The notes under the pieces were generated by a model. The model saw nothing but the letters and a program-made list of their open reading frames with translations, had not been told where the DNA came from and did not search any database. 64,000 bases of DNA from Pterobdella sp. o SKG-2022 (taxonomy: Eukaryota > Annelida > Clitellata > Hirudinida > Piscicolidae): positions 7,815,729 to 7,879,728 of the forward strand of contig OZ038326.1 in the NCBI GenBank assembly GCA_964035795.1, written 5' to 3'. The position numbers were made by a program, and so were the translations under genes. This document shows, piece by piece, positions 1 to 11,887 of this stretch; the stretch's first letter is position 1, and each line of letters begins with the position of its first letter.

Positions 1-75
1 CAGAGTAGATGCTGAAGATGGCCAACAAGAGCATCATGTACCTGCCTCCGAAGATGATGCCGAAGATCTGTTTGG

Positions 76-106
<31 letters not shown>

Positions 107-107
107 G

Positions 108-199
<92 letters not shown>

Positions 200-3100
200 T
201 GAGCCGTTTAAAACATAAAAGTGACAATGGTCACCTCATTATTATCAGCAGTCTTCTGCAGCTTCTTCTGGTTGATGCAGATGTACATGGAAAAGAGTAA
301 CATGAGAAAACCATGGCCAGCATCACCGAACATCACGGAGAACAAAAAGGGGAAGGTGATGATGGAGAAAATGGCTGTGATGATGATGATAACAACTATA
401 ATAATTATGCATAAATATTCGGTAATGGAAATGATAATTATTATGTCAAAAGTGACGCTGAAAAGATTGCGTTCAAACAAATCAATCCCAGATCTGTTGA
501 GATATATTGACTGGCTAAGCAAATGCGGCAAGAGAACCAGGACGTCATTGGGGATAAACCGGTAAGAAATAATAATGGCCAAATTTCCCTGGATGTTGAT
601 TCCATAAAAAAAGTATGGAGAGAGCATTATATGCCCCCTTCAATGTGGAGTTTTCATGGAATCCAGGTGGTTTGTTCGAAGTCTATCCCGTGGAAGGTCC
701 CTCGAACCTATCACTACAGCAATGGTTAGAAAGGCCATTAATAAGATGAGCCTTGGAAAAGCAGCGGGTCCTTCAGGTATTGTTGCTGAGATGCTCAAGG
801 CCGCAGATTCAAGTGGTGCTAGTATGATTCGAGATCTCATTAAAGACATCACCTTTGAGAACCGTATACCGTCTGAGTGGCAGGAAAGTCACATAGTCAG
901 TGTATATAAGGGTAAAGGTTATGCTTTAAACAGGTCTAACTATAGGGGTTTGAAGTTAATTGATCAAGTTATGAAGGTTTTGGAGCGCGTAGTGAAGGTT
1001 TTATCAGACAGAGAGTGGTGATTAATGATATGCAATGTGGTTTTATGCAAGGCCGGGGAAAGTTACAGGAAAAGCATCTGGTTGCTGGTAAGCCCCACTA
1101 CTTAGCATTCTTTGATTTGGAGAGAGCCTTTGACAGAGTGCCACGAGAAGTGATTTGGTGGAGTATGCGAAAATTGAAAATTGATGAATGGCTTGTGAGA
1201 ATTGTACAATCCATGTACAAGGAAGTGAGAAGTAGGGTGAGAATTGGTGATGAGTATAGCAACTCGATGTTCGGGTAGGTGTCCATCAAGATTCTGTTCT
1301 TAGTACATTACTTTTTGTTATTGTGCTTGAAGCTTTATCTATAGAGTTTCGTACAGGTTGCCCTTGGGAGATCTTGTATGCTGACGACTTAATGGTAAGT
1401 GCTCAGTCCATGGAGAAAATGGAGATCGGAGATGGAGAAAAAGGGGTTGAGGGTGAATATGGGTAAAACAAAGCTAATGGTTTCTGGTTCGAACCTTGAT
1501 GTGTTGAAAAAAGCTGGAAAGAATCCTTGTGGTGTATACCAAGCAGGTGTGGATAAAAATGTTATTCAGTGTGGAAGCTGCAGGCAAAAGGTACACAAGG
1601 AATGCAGCGGCATAAAAGGCTCTCTAAATTCGGATCTTAACTTCCAATGCGCTTTTTGCTTTTGTACAGCACGGCCTGTTGATGGGAGATTAGTAAAGGA
1701 AGTGATGATTGGTGATGAAAAACTGAAAATTGTCCGAGAGTTCTGCTATCTTGGAGATGTTATCTGCAGGTGGTGGATGAGAGCTTGCTTCAATAGCACG
1801 TTGTAAGTGTGTCTGGGCTAAATTTCGCCAACTTCTTCCACTCCTTGCTAATCGTCATTTATCATTATTGACCAAAGGCCGCGTTTGTTCAACCTGTGTC
1901 AGAAGAGTTATGTTACATGCTACTGAAACATGGCCCGTAACAGTTTCCACATTGAACCGCCTTGGACAAAACGACCTTGCCATGATTCGCTGGATGTGCA
2001 ACATCAAAACGAATGATAACGTTTGCTCTCATTAACTTTTTTCAAAACTTGGTATTTGGGATGTTGAGGTAGTTCTTCGTACAAGCAGAATAAGGTGGTT
2101 TGGACATGTAGAGCGTAGCGTGAGTTGGATCTCTCAGGTGCGAAAGTTTGATTTAGATACTTACAAAAAGCCTGGTAGGCCCAAAAAGACTTGGAACGAG
2201 TTCATATTGAATGCTAAAAGAAAACTAGACATGGTTTGTGCGGATCCACTCGATCGCTCTAAATGGAAAAGCCGACTTCGAGAAGAACTTTCAAAAAGCC
2301 CAACCTTTGGTAAAGGAAAAGGGGTTATAAAAAGGATTTGATTGATTGAATAATAAAATATATATAAATTAAGAATATGATTATTGTTTTGCCGTTAAGT
2401 GAATACAAGGAAAACAATGAACAAAGAACTATAAACTTGAAAAAATAATAACAAAAATAAAAAAATAACATAAGAATAGCAAGAGATAGTATGCAACTGA
2501 AACAACAAAATCACTACGAACCAGGGTTCATCTCTTGGTAGGTGGCAATGGCATAAGCATCGATGATGTTCTGGAAAGCAGAGGTGAACTGGTTGGTCGG
2601 CTGGTATGTTGGCAAGGTGTCGCATGCCACTGGGTTTATTATGTTGCCTGCACTTTCCTGTGTGTATGTGTAAGTGCGTGTGTTGGTGCGTATTTGTGTA
2701 TTTTTGAGTGAGTGTTTGCATGTTTGGGCCAATGTGAGAATGTCCATGCACACCTTGTTGATGTTGAGAAGGGACTGAACTTTAGGCAAGTGAGCTGTGG
2801 GCAACCAGCATTGTCCTGGTGGGGAAACAAATAATAAAAATAAAAAACATAATAATTAATAATAATGATATAAAGAATATTAATAAGCAACTAAAATAAT
2901 TGAAATGAAATACTGATTATAAAATAAGAATAATAAACAGATGATAATGGTGCTAACAACAATAATTGTATAATATTATTATTATATCGAACAACAAAGC
3001 TGGACACAAGCACAGATTTATCAAACAACAAAGCTTTCCGTGAGGAGAACTAACATTATCAAGTACTAACGCTAACGAAAAGCTCCATAACATTGATAAT

Positions 3101-6100
3101 AATAAAAAAATAATGATAATAAAAACAATAGCAGCAAGAGCACTGACCCACAAAACTGGATCCCTCGTACTTGAAAAGGTTCAAGGCATGGTACACTGCC
3201 TTGAGTCTTATCACCTTCACCTGCGTTGGCACCATTGCTGTTTCAGCTTTGCTCATGTTTCATGCATATTTCTAATATTATTTATCAAGTTATCATTCAT
3301 TAATAATCATATAATTAATTCTTTGATCAATTTAAATGGATATAAATATTAATTAATGTTCTTATAATTATTACCTTGATAAATTTACAATTATAATTAT
3401 TTGGCATCTATGAGCATCGACTTCCAAAATAATGTGTTGAGGATGATGAGATTGTTGTTGTTGAGCGATGAGTGAATACGAGTTAATGAGTTAGTGTGCA
3501 GAGGTTGGGGTTGTGAAATGTTTGAGAGGTCTGACATCGATTTCCACTTTTCCCATATCATCAGAGTCAGTTAACCCGTTTGTGCTCATTGATCTCATAT
3601 GAGATCACACACATATAACAGTTTTACTGATTATTGGTTAATATTTATCCAAATCCAATTAATTTTTTTCATTAACTAAGGTTGTATCTTCAATATTAAA
3701 TTTATTTTTCTTGAATTTTCAATTTTAATTTTGTGATATTTAAACTTAAAATTGTCCGAATTTCACTTATATGGGCGTTTATCGAAAAACATTTAATTAA
3801 GGCATAATAATTCATTTTTGGCCCGCATAGCTCAGCTGGTAGAGCGTTAGACTAGTTATCTAAAGTAACCGGGTTCAATCCCGTGCGGGCCGACAATTAT
3901 ACACACAAGAAGTAGCGCCCTGTGAATCATCTGTTGAGCTAACGAAACCCCAATCTGGGGCGACTGAAAGTCGATCTAAAAAAAAATTCATTAGTATGTT
4001 GGAACAAAATAAAATATTTTTAAGTTATCTTCAATTAATATTATAAAATTTTAAAAATTGAGATACATGAAAAATTAACAGAATTGAAGGCATTAAAAGT
4101 TGATGATCTCATATGAGATCAATGGGGACAAGTCTTAGCAAATAGGCGTTTTACGGAAAATGCCTTATAATTAATGGAATTTCAATTTTAAAAAGGTGAC
4201 TACTACAAAAAATAAATAAAATAGTCAAATAAGTGAAAAAAAAATTTTTAATATTATTTTATATTTATAATTGAGTGACACAAACTTTCATAAAATTCTT
4301 CGTACATCACGCACTCAAACAGTTCATTCATATAAGTTGTTCTGAATACGTTGGATGCGGCGGAAGAAATGAAATCGCACACTATTTTTTGACAACTTTT
4401 TCAAAAGTTATTCATTATTGATTTATCTAAAAATTTTTGGTTTTTGAGAAACAGAGAATATAAAAGATAACAACTTAAGAAAAGGTCCTTCAACCAAGAA
4501 AAAAACAATGAGTAAGCAAAAAAGAGACACTCACAGCTATAGTTTCGATACCAATGAAGAAATTTTAATTGTGAGCTGGCTAGATAATACTGTGATAAAC
4601 TTTGGAACAAATTATAGTTCAGTATTAATGAAATAACTCGTTGGAAAAATGAATTATAACCAAAAGGTCCAGCTCCACGGCCTTATGTATTTGAAACATT
4701 TAGTTCAAAAATGTGTGGAGTGGATAAGGACGATTGGTGGCAAGCAAATATGCCACAACAATAAAGGCTAAAAATGGTATTGGCCAATGTTTACAAAAAT
4801 ACTAGGTATGGCAGTAATAAACTCTCAGATAATCTGTAATAGGTCAAACGAGGAAAGTGATACGCATGCCCCAAAACGGATTTGCTCAGATTTAGAAGAG
4901 CAATTAGCCGATTCTACTTCAAAAACTCTACATTTAGGCACCAGCAAATCAAAAGGTACAATTTTTTAAGGCCTTCACAAGTTCCTAATGATGTCCGTTT
5001 CAATCTTCAAAGACATATTATAACAACTAGAAATGAACAAGAGGATGCCAAAACAAGCCATGCACCGCTAGACCCCGGACATTTTAGAAAAATTCACGGT
5101 TACTTTGAGCGTAGCTTGGATTAGTTTATATCATAATGATAAATAGAAATGAGAATTTTTATTTTTGAAGAATTTGATGAATTTTTCGGTTATTATATGT
5201 GAAATTTCATTTTCTGTTATTTGAATATTAGAACAAACAGTGAAAAATCATTAATAATTTTGGAAAAAAAACTTTTTAGGATTTTTAATTACGTATAAAT
5301 ATATAAACTTGAAAAATATTTTATATTTTGGTTTTAAAAATCAGATTAAAGTGAATTAAATTCTTCAAACTACTCTTTTTAATGCTATGCGGTTAAAAAC
5401 CCATTTGCTAACATTTGTGTCCATTGATCTCATATGAGATCACCCTGTACTCGCTTATTTTTTGTCAAAATTAAAATCTTTATTTCTGTGTTTTTATATG
5501 GTTGTTTTAAGGTAGGAACAGGATTTTAAATAAAAAATACTGCCATTAGCATTTTGGACACAAACGGGTCAAGGGTTTAATGCCATTGTGTCGGGAGGAG
5601 GTGGTTCAGAAGGTAGCCGATGTATACGAGACATTTGATGTTGGTGATGATGAGAATGATGTTAGTGATGATGATAATGATTTTGGCAATGATGATAATA
5701 ATGATGATTTTGGTGATGATGAAGTTAATGATGTTGGGACATGATGAAATGCTTGATGAAAGGTATTAAAATGAACCTTGCCAAACCTCAAATGTGTTAT
5801 ACGAAACAAAAACAATAATAATAAACCAAAATATAAACAAATAAAATTAACAAGGTCAAAATAGAGATAAATAATAATAATAAGATCAAAATAGATAGAG
5901 GGTCGATGATGCAGTTCACACCAGTGCGATGTTTCTTACCTCGTGCGATCGATAAATGCATACGTCACAATCGATATTACGTCACAACTATGTGAGGTAT
6001 TGAGGGTGCGTGGGTTAGATTGGTGGTTAAATGGATGGTACTGAAGTGTAGGTGAAGACAAAGTTAACGTTACCAACTTAACTAACGTGAGCGGTTCTGT

Positions 6101-7172
6101 TATTAAAAATGCTTCTACTACTATAACTAATAATGATGAAAATAATAATAAAAGTAATAATAACAACAATAAGTTAATAATAATATTAGAGCACCTTCCA
6201 TGAAGTAAGTTGCATGGCGATAGAGGATAACGTTTGCTCCTCTTGTTCCCGTGACTTGTTAAGGATCTGTGTGTGTGTGTGTGTGCGTGTGTATGTGTTC
6301 TTATTATTTAAACGTGAAAAGAAAAGGATAACTACAGAACCGATCATTTTTGATGTAGGATAACATTAGCGAAAAAACTATACAGATATTTGATAAACAC
6401 AACATGAAGATATAGGCAGGCATACAGTTACATGAGACAGCCTTCAAAAATAACAAAAAGGAATATGGGGTGGCACACAGGGTGTTGTCAAATTATTGGG
6501 TTTCGAAGGGTTTGGTGTGTGTCCTGAAGGCCATCAAGTGAAGATGAGGGTTTCAATAACTACAAAAACACATGTGAAAAAACAAACAACCAACCAAACA
6601 AAAGAACGAACAACTAAAAAAAAATGACACACAAACCAGCTCCAGATCTCTCAACCTCTGATGCACTCCATCAATCATCTTCTGCCTCTCAGTGGGTGAC
6701 TGAGGACACGGGTACAAGGTGGCGTGGAAACTGTAAATGGGTATGACTTCTGCTATCAAATTTTAGCCTCCAAGTTTGGCACTATTTAACATTATAAACT
6801 TAAACAAATAATAACAAAAACAGCTGACCCCTCAGCAATCTTCTTGACCTTGTTGTGCAGTTGCTGACCTGAGCACACCACCATGAATACGCTTTTCCTC
6901 ACCTCCTCTCCCTTCAATGTTACAATAATAATAATAATAACAACAATAATAATTATGATGATAAATTGGCAGTTGATAATGTTGTGATTTAATAAGAGGT
7001 TCATACTTTATAAATAAAATTCCTTGGTGATGAGTAATTTTTGAAAGGGTTCTAAAAAGAAGAATATTAGATACAAAAAAAATTATTTTGATGATTTTTA
7101 ATACTATGGAAATAATAATTCTGAGATTAATAAAAATAAAAACAATAATAAAAACACAAATACTGCTACTAC

Positions 7173-7210
<38 letters not shown>

Positions 7211-10200
7211 GAACAAAGATTGTATCATATGAAGTTTGACCCAGTACTTTTTATTATTGCTGTGATGAAACTTTCTTGCATTATAAACATTTTTATTTTC
7301 TCCAGTGATCCAAAAAAAAAATTCTTTCACCCATAAACCCAGAAAAAAATTTAAAACTATATTTATATTAATTTGAATATATTTATATTTAAATATGACA
7401 CATCCCTAAATAACGAACAGTGGATGGGTCGATGATGGGGTTCTCAATGGGGGCTGTTTTGAGGTAGGAGGCTCCTCGAGTGGCAAAGTACAAGAGACGA
7501 GTGAGGCCAAATAACTTGTTCACTGCTATCACTCCCGCTGTGTATCTGGGTGAAATGAGACGTTGTGGTGGTGGGTGAAGTGAGGCAGTGTGGTGGTGGG
7601 TGAGGTGTAGTGTTGTGGTGGTGTGGTGCGTGGAGTGGTGTAGTGTGGTAGGTGATTTGGTATTGACAGCATGATTAGAAAATTTAGCTAATAGGCCGAT
7701 AAAAAATATTCTAATGAATTTTTTAACTTCACTTGAGAATGTAAGTTCATCTTACAGAAAGCTTCGTGGAATGAAATGAACTCCAAAAATGTTTTCATAC
7801 GAATATTTATTTTAATAAACGAAAAGTGAATGCATAAAGAGATGAATTAAAGAAGAAAATAAAATATAGATTTTATTCGCATAATAATTATGTGGCCTTA
7901 AAACTCCTGGGTAAAGGCCACTATAATCTCAGTCATAACTTTAATGTATTGTATTAAAAAAACAAAGATAACATATTTTTTGAATAACTTTATTTTCAAT
8001 TTTTTGAGGAATTTTTCGATACATTTATTTAAAAAAACTAAAATTTTCGATGAGTACAACCTTATCATAAATCATTAGTAGTAAGCTATTGTGAAGGTGG
8101 GTGATTATAAAGAAGATGTGGAATCCACCAAACAAGATGAAAATATAAGTGGCATTTCGAAACACGCCCGAATCTGCAACACAGGAACAATATGCTGGGA
8201 ATCACCCACGATAATAAAAAAATATAATGAAAAAAACAAAAACAAATTGCAGAGAGACCTACTTATTTGGAAGAGCCTTGAAATCAAAAAGAATGATTCA
8301 ATAGAAAAGGGCTACAATGAGCCACAATTAACAGTCAAATCAAGTGCGTGGGACCCCCAATGAAGAGAATACAAAAATCAACCAATAGAGGGACACAGAG
8401 AGCAATCTCTCAATGAAATCGTTTTTAGATCAAAATAAGAATATTCATATAATAATTAACTCTACTCATTTACAATATCACATAATTACATAATAGTTTA
8501 CAAAATTTAATCTTCCTTAATTGTTCTATCTATGTTTAAAATTCTTTATAATCACCTACCTTCACAATAGTTTACTGCTAATGATTTATGATAAGGTTGT
8601 ACTCATCGAAAATTTTAGTTTTTTTAAATAAATGCATCAAAAAATTCCTCAAAAAAAAATTGAAAATAAAAAGTTATTCAAATAATTTTAAAAAAGAAAA
8701 GATACATAAGATGTCTCTAAAAAAAGATAACATGAAAAACTGGATAGACAGATGTACAGACAACTAGATAGATAGCTACATAGATACATAGACAGACAAA
8801 CCTGAGAGCCACCCTGCCTCCAGACTCAACAAGCTCATCTGGTTCATCATACTCCCCCTGCATCGGCACATTGGGGTCTATGGCCTGTGTGGTGATGTTG
8901 TGGTGGGTGCGGTGCTTTTGAAAGTTATAGTAATAGACATAATGAGGATAATGATGTTTGTGATTGGCTAAAATCCTAATGTTGGTGGTTGCAAGTGATG
9001 ATGAAACACTAAGACTGATGATGATAATTAACATGATGAACTGACCAACAAGTTACAATATGAAAAAAAAACAAAAAAAACTACACGAAAAAATTGAAAT
9101 AATAAATGTATTAAAAATAACGCCTCTAAACCACCACAAAACACCTATTTCACACGACACCAACCTCAAAAAAATCCTTGGTTTTGTGCAAGACATTGTT
9201 GAGTTCAATCAGTTCATTGTGATTCTTGGTGAGTTGCTCCACATTGGATGCGAGGTGTTGTAGTTCCTTTTCCATGCTTTCCAGGTGGGTCTGTGGTGGT
9301 GAAAGGGGTTTGATGATAAAAAGTGATAAAGTGGAAAAGAAATTTTGCAAGAAAGATGATGAAGGTCATGGAAGAATGTTGATGGAAAACCAGAAAAAGA
9401 AAAGAAATAAACGAGGAGTTGAAAGTGGTAAAAAAGGATGGAAATTGTTACCTGATGACGGTATAGAATATATTGAAAAGTTTCGTCAAAATGAAAAAAC
9501 TCAAGTTTTGTCGTTTTTTTATGATTCACAAAGGATGGATTTTAGAAGTTATGATTGATTGATATTTTGCTATTTTATAGATTCAATGAGTTTCCCTCAT
9601 AAATCTATCATTCTATGCATAATGTTTAATGAGTTGAGAACCATCATCTCAGGCTGAGCAATCTATATTTCATCTTAAATAGTGGTTTGAATATTTCCAA
9701 CCTAATTTAGTGAATATACCGAATAACTCATTAGAGTTCTTTACCACAACACTTGATACCCTTATAAGTACTTTTGTAATTGAGTTTTTCATTTAACTGA
9801 TAATTATATTTAACAAATACCTGAAAGCTTGGTGTTATAATTGAAAATATATATATCAAAAGGGATTTGTGTTTGATTCATTTAGTATTTCAAAAATTAT
9901 TGAACTATAGACCCCAAAGCATTTAAAACGTTTATCTTACATTAGAAAACTTTTAAACTCACGGAGTTCATCTTGGTATGAATCATAGATACATTTGATA
10001 ACATTGATTACAATTCCAAAGACCAATCTCAACACAACATCAAAACATTAATACAACAACCATTCTCAACATAATAGCATTTAACCATTTATACATCTAT
10101 ATAACACACAGTTCCAACACCACGTCATGACAGCAAGAACTTACAGTCATGTCATTGAGTGATTTCTGCTGCACAGGGTCATTTATGGGCTCTTCTGACA

Positions 10201-11379
10201 CATACATGCCTTCCTTCCTCAACTCCTTCTCAAAATACCCTTCATTTACATGATGTTGTGTGTTTTTCATGCAGACCAATAATATTCGATTGTTTTATTT
10301 ATACCTTATTTATTATTGATTTAGTATAAAAAAAATAAATAATTTATTTATCTAGCACCAAGGCAAGCAACTGAGGCGCATTGCTACAAATTTAATGTAG
10401 CAAAAACACAATATGATGATTGTAATTGTTGACCCACGCGGGATCAAACCCAGTAACTTTAGATAACTAGTTTGATGGTCAACCACTAAGCTATAGGGGC
10501 CAACCTACATACATTTATAATTAAAATAATCTGTATTTTTGTTATTATTCATAGACAACTCTATAATTGAATCATTTAACAAAAAATTGCAAATTTAAAA
10601 CCCATTTCTTCTTTATGTTTTTGACTCCAACTATTATATTCAATATTTTGATTTTGAAGTATGAAAATGTTACATTGATAACTAAAAGCTTCATTTTTCA
10701 ATGGAAATTATTAGTGTTTATAAATCTCGTTACTAAATATTCTGATCATTTATATTGTTGTACATGTTTTCATGATTATATTTATTATACAAATGATCCT
10801 TATATTGGATATGAAGTTGATATTTCAATTTGAAATATTGATACTTCAGTGTTGAAATTGTTTTCTTGCTTAATGATTTTTTAAAGCAAGAAAGCTATCT
10901 TAACTTTATGAAACATAATAAAAACTTCAATTTTTCAAATTAGAGTATTAACTATGTAAGTCTATTTTAGCTATTAAAAAATTGGAAAAACTCACTTAGA
11001 ATTCTCTCCATCTCTTCTAAGCTCCTAATCTGATTCACAAAATGTCTTTGGAATGCATTCATATTGAGGTTCATCTGTAAAATATTCGAACATGGAAGTC
11101 ATTTGATTTTAAAACAAAGCAAACTTTAAAAATTGAATTTATAAAAAATCAGATACGGTATTATATTTACTTGGAGCTAACGCTAACATATTTCAATTAA
11201 TTCATAAAAGTAGATGAAACCAATATGAACAGTATAAGAACTATCAGTTAAATGAGACTTACATCCTTGAATTGACATATTCCTAATTCCCCAAGTCTGT
11301 TAACGCATTCAAAAGCGTCATCCGCGTGAAGATACATGTCACAAAAAGACATTTCTTCACTACGGAAAATCGAGGCCAT
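1..11379 (-). CDS. ATP6V0A: V-type proton ATPase V0 subunit a (116 kDa), partial
   Basis: Membrane-embedded stator subunit of the V-ATPase that forms the proton half-channels with the c-ring. The N-terminal 451 codons are visible; the rest lies left of the window. Exons: 11379-11263, 11074-10996, 10239-10145, 9290-9165, 8884-8802, 7545-7419, 6911-6829, 6730-6637, 6266-6195, 3220-3148, 2815-2754, 2657-2522, 374-235, 67-1. All phases join. The start [20 protein letters not shown] matches the family opening (LFRSEEM). Family blocks in order: [20 protein letters not shown] end of the coiled coil, [75 protein letters not shown] (first TM) and FGGRYMMLL. The distal TM helices and catalytic arginine are not in view. 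The exon 3 acceptor (AATGAAG) lacks a pyrimidine tract. Divergently paired with CNOT4. Introns 9 and 13 are swollen by transposons. Family call is very secure; the paralogue is not determinable. Confidence 0.96.
75..199. repeat. (GT)n microsatellite at a splice acceptor
   Basis: About 125 bp of GT with two TTTG interruptions. On the transcribed strand of the V-ATPase a gene it is a (CA)n tract ending a few bases before the exon acceptor at position 68, so it occupies the polypyrimidine-tract position. Both forward ORFs across it (Val-Cys repeats) are artefacts. Confidence 0.95.
505..2341 (+). mobile_element. Degenerate non-LTR retrotransposon (LINE) ORF2 with embedded PHD-like finger
   Basis: Reverse-transcriptase relic inside V-ATPase intron 13, opposite to the host gene. 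Frame-shifted pieces in order: [14 protein letters not shown] (about 525-565), [16 protein letters not shown] (757-805), [18 protein letters not shown] (937-990), [14 protein letters not shown] (1111-1150, catalytic-palm A motif), LYADDLM (1375-1395, the YADD box), [15 protein letters not shown] (1445-1490), a Cys/His cluster (1526-1660: [14 protein letters not shown] then CAFC), FCYLGDV (1741-1761), and a C-terminal RLRW..H / [10 protein letters not shown] segment up to 2341. Stops and frame changes near 630, 1020, 1280, 1806 and 2030 make it non-functional. The 57-kb copy belongs to the same family. The exact clade is not assigned. Confidence 0.88.
3820..3960 (+). repeat. tRNA-derived SINE (Thr-AGT-like head)
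   Basis: The acceptor stem GCCCGCA / TGCGGGC pairs fully. D-arm A and B box promoter sequences are present. The anticodon stem TTAGA/TCTAA holds loop CTAGTTA (AGT). By my count the T-loop is six bases rather than seven, a defect shared with the copies at 10.4 and 20.9 kb, which argues for a SINE rather than a working tRNA gene. A short body follows (GTAGCGCCCTGTGAATC...), part of which recurs near 51003 and 53592. Inserted within the piggyBac relic. Confidence 0.68.
4506..5124 (+). pseudogene. piggyBac transposase pseudogene (C-terminal pieces)
   Basis: Scattered frame pieces resemble the piggyBac transposase core (DDE_Tnp_1_7 family): [16 protein letters not shown] (about 4543-4590), [15 protein letters not shown] (about 4700-4745; family GGVDxxDxxxxxY), then in another frame [18 protein letters not shown] (4771-4826), matching the family W-W-P-F-x-x-LLDVAVxN block. 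Multiple stops and shifts separate them, and the N-terminal half with the first catalytic Asp residues is missing. The tail ([19 protein letters not shown], about 5060-5120) was not matched to anything. It lacks a plausible start and cannot encode an active transposase. Confidence 0.8.
5625..5740. repeat. (GAT)-rich low-complexity tract
   Basis: Imperfect GATGAT/GATAAT repeats in V-ATPase intron 9, just right of the piggyBac element. No coding signal beyond repeat-derived residues. Confidence 0.8.
6270..6298. repeat. (GT)n repeat abutting the V-ATPase exon 9 acceptor
   Basis: Read on the minus strand this is a (CA)n tract running straight into the CAG acceptor of the exon starting at 6266, the same arrangement as at 75-199. 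Confidence 0.85.
7168..7209. repeat. (AAT)n microsatellite
   Basis: Uninterrupted AAT/ATA trinucleotide run within V-ATPase intron 6. Similar short ATT/AAT runs recur through the window. Confidence 0.9.
7555..7662. repeat. GTGGTGG minisatellite-like tract
   Basis: Imperfect units of about 25-30 bp built from GTGGTGGTGGGTGA and TGTGGTG, in V-ATPase intron 5 directly upstream (in gene sense) of the exon at 7545. In gene orientation it is a C/A-rich (CACCAC) tract near the acceptor. Confidence 0.75.
7972..8721. mobile_element. Foldback (long terminal inverted repeat) element with captured coding fragment
   Basis: The left arm (about 7972-8113) and right arm (about 8551-8699) are reverse complements over about 140 bp. 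The shared core is AAAATTTTCGATGAGTACAA then CCTTATCATAAATCATTAG, continuing into TGTGAAGGTRGGTGATTATA. The right end finishes GATACATAAGATGTCTCTA, the terminal motif of the MITE family elsewhere in this window; the left terminus is eroded. About 440 bp of non-palindromic interior encodes a Penelope-like endonuclease fragment. Located in V-ATPase intron 5. Confidence 0.8.
8091..8363 (+). pseudogene. Penelope-like GIY-YIG endonuclease C-terminal fragment
   Basis: A 90-residue open stretch. Its order of motifs resembles the tail of GIY-YIG domains in Penelope-like retroelements: [14 protein letters not shown] (S/T-A-x-x-x-H block), ICWESPTII (the conserved I-x-W-E), [19 protein letters not shown] (R-x-x-x-E catalytic-helix region) and an end near SSAWDPQ. 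The GIY and YIG motifs themselves are absent. The fragment is bounded by the inverted arms of the foldback element, so it appears captured rather than independently inserted. Assignment rests on remembered family patterns only. Confidence 0.55.
10330..10506 (-). repeat. tRNA-derived SINE, minus orientation
   Basis: Reverse complement starts with a tRNA-like head (TTGGCCCCTATAGCTTAGTG..., anticodon loop ACTAGTT with AGT, degenerate T-arm TGGGTTTGATCCCG). A body follows with CATTAAATTTGTAGCAA and an AT-rich tail. That body segment is also in the 20.9-kb copy, which makes this a dispersed SINE family. Lies in V-ATPase intron 2. Confidence 0.72.
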
Positions 11380-11887
11380 TTTTATTGAAAACCAAAAATT
11401 TAAAGATCAGGGATACAACAAACAATTGGAAAATATCACATGAGTATTTAAATGTACGACTACTTATCAAGTCTATTAATCGATTAAAAAAATAATTTAA
11501 TCATAAAAATTTTTAATTAGCTTAAAATAAACTTTCATCTTTATTTTTTCTTAAATTATTCAAAAAGAAAGTATTTATCAGAATTTTGTAAAAATTAATG
11601 TTTTTCAAGTACAATTCTTGAAACTAATTAAAAAAAACAACTTTTTTACTACAGTTATTTTTTCAATACGGAGTTATTAGATAGTATATTAAAATATTTA
11701 TTTTCTTGAGGAAAAACAATTTGCGAAACTAACTAACTTTTGACTTACCATAAAGTTATTCACTAATTATATTTGATTGATACTCTATTTTAACAAACAG
11801 CTTTTTTAGATATAGAATAAATTTTTCACTCACAACTAAAAAAAATAATTTATTTAATATTTCAGCTGTCTGAGAAATAGTCATAAA
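11380..11887. promoter_or_regulatory. Divergent (bidirectional) intergenic region, V-ATPase a / CNOT4
   Basis: 508 bp separate the start codons of two head-to-head housekeeping genes, so both 5' UTRs and core promoters probably lie here. It is very AT-rich with no CpG cluster, no obvious paired TATA box and no recognised transposon. The bidirectional promoter is inferred from geometry only; non-coding upstream exons farther away cannot be excluded. Confidence 0.6.

Larger units (their letters stand above)
3571..5572 (+). mobile_element. Decayed piggyBac-like DNA transposon
   Basis: A TTAA target at 3571-3574 is followed by CCCGTTTGTG (3575-3584). The right end has the inverted CACAAACGGG (5559-5568) followed by TCAA, a one-base decay of the TTAA duplication. 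Three copies of the perfect 18-bp palindrome TGATCTCATATGAGATCA lie at 3590, 4104 and 5425; two are subterminal, where piggyBac elements carry internal transposase-binding repeats. A transposase relic lies between them, and a tRNA-derived SINE sits inside at 3820. The whole element lies in intron 9 of the V-ATPase a gene. Confidence 0.85.

Noticed and set aside
9..300. Two plus-strand ORFs rich in Val-Cys dipeptides
   Set aside because: They are direct translations of the (GT)n microsatellite and lie antisense to V-ATPase exons.
3820..3893. Functional tRNA-Thr gene
   Set aside because: Degenerate T-arm shared with two other diverged copies and a common repeat body; better explained as a SINE head.
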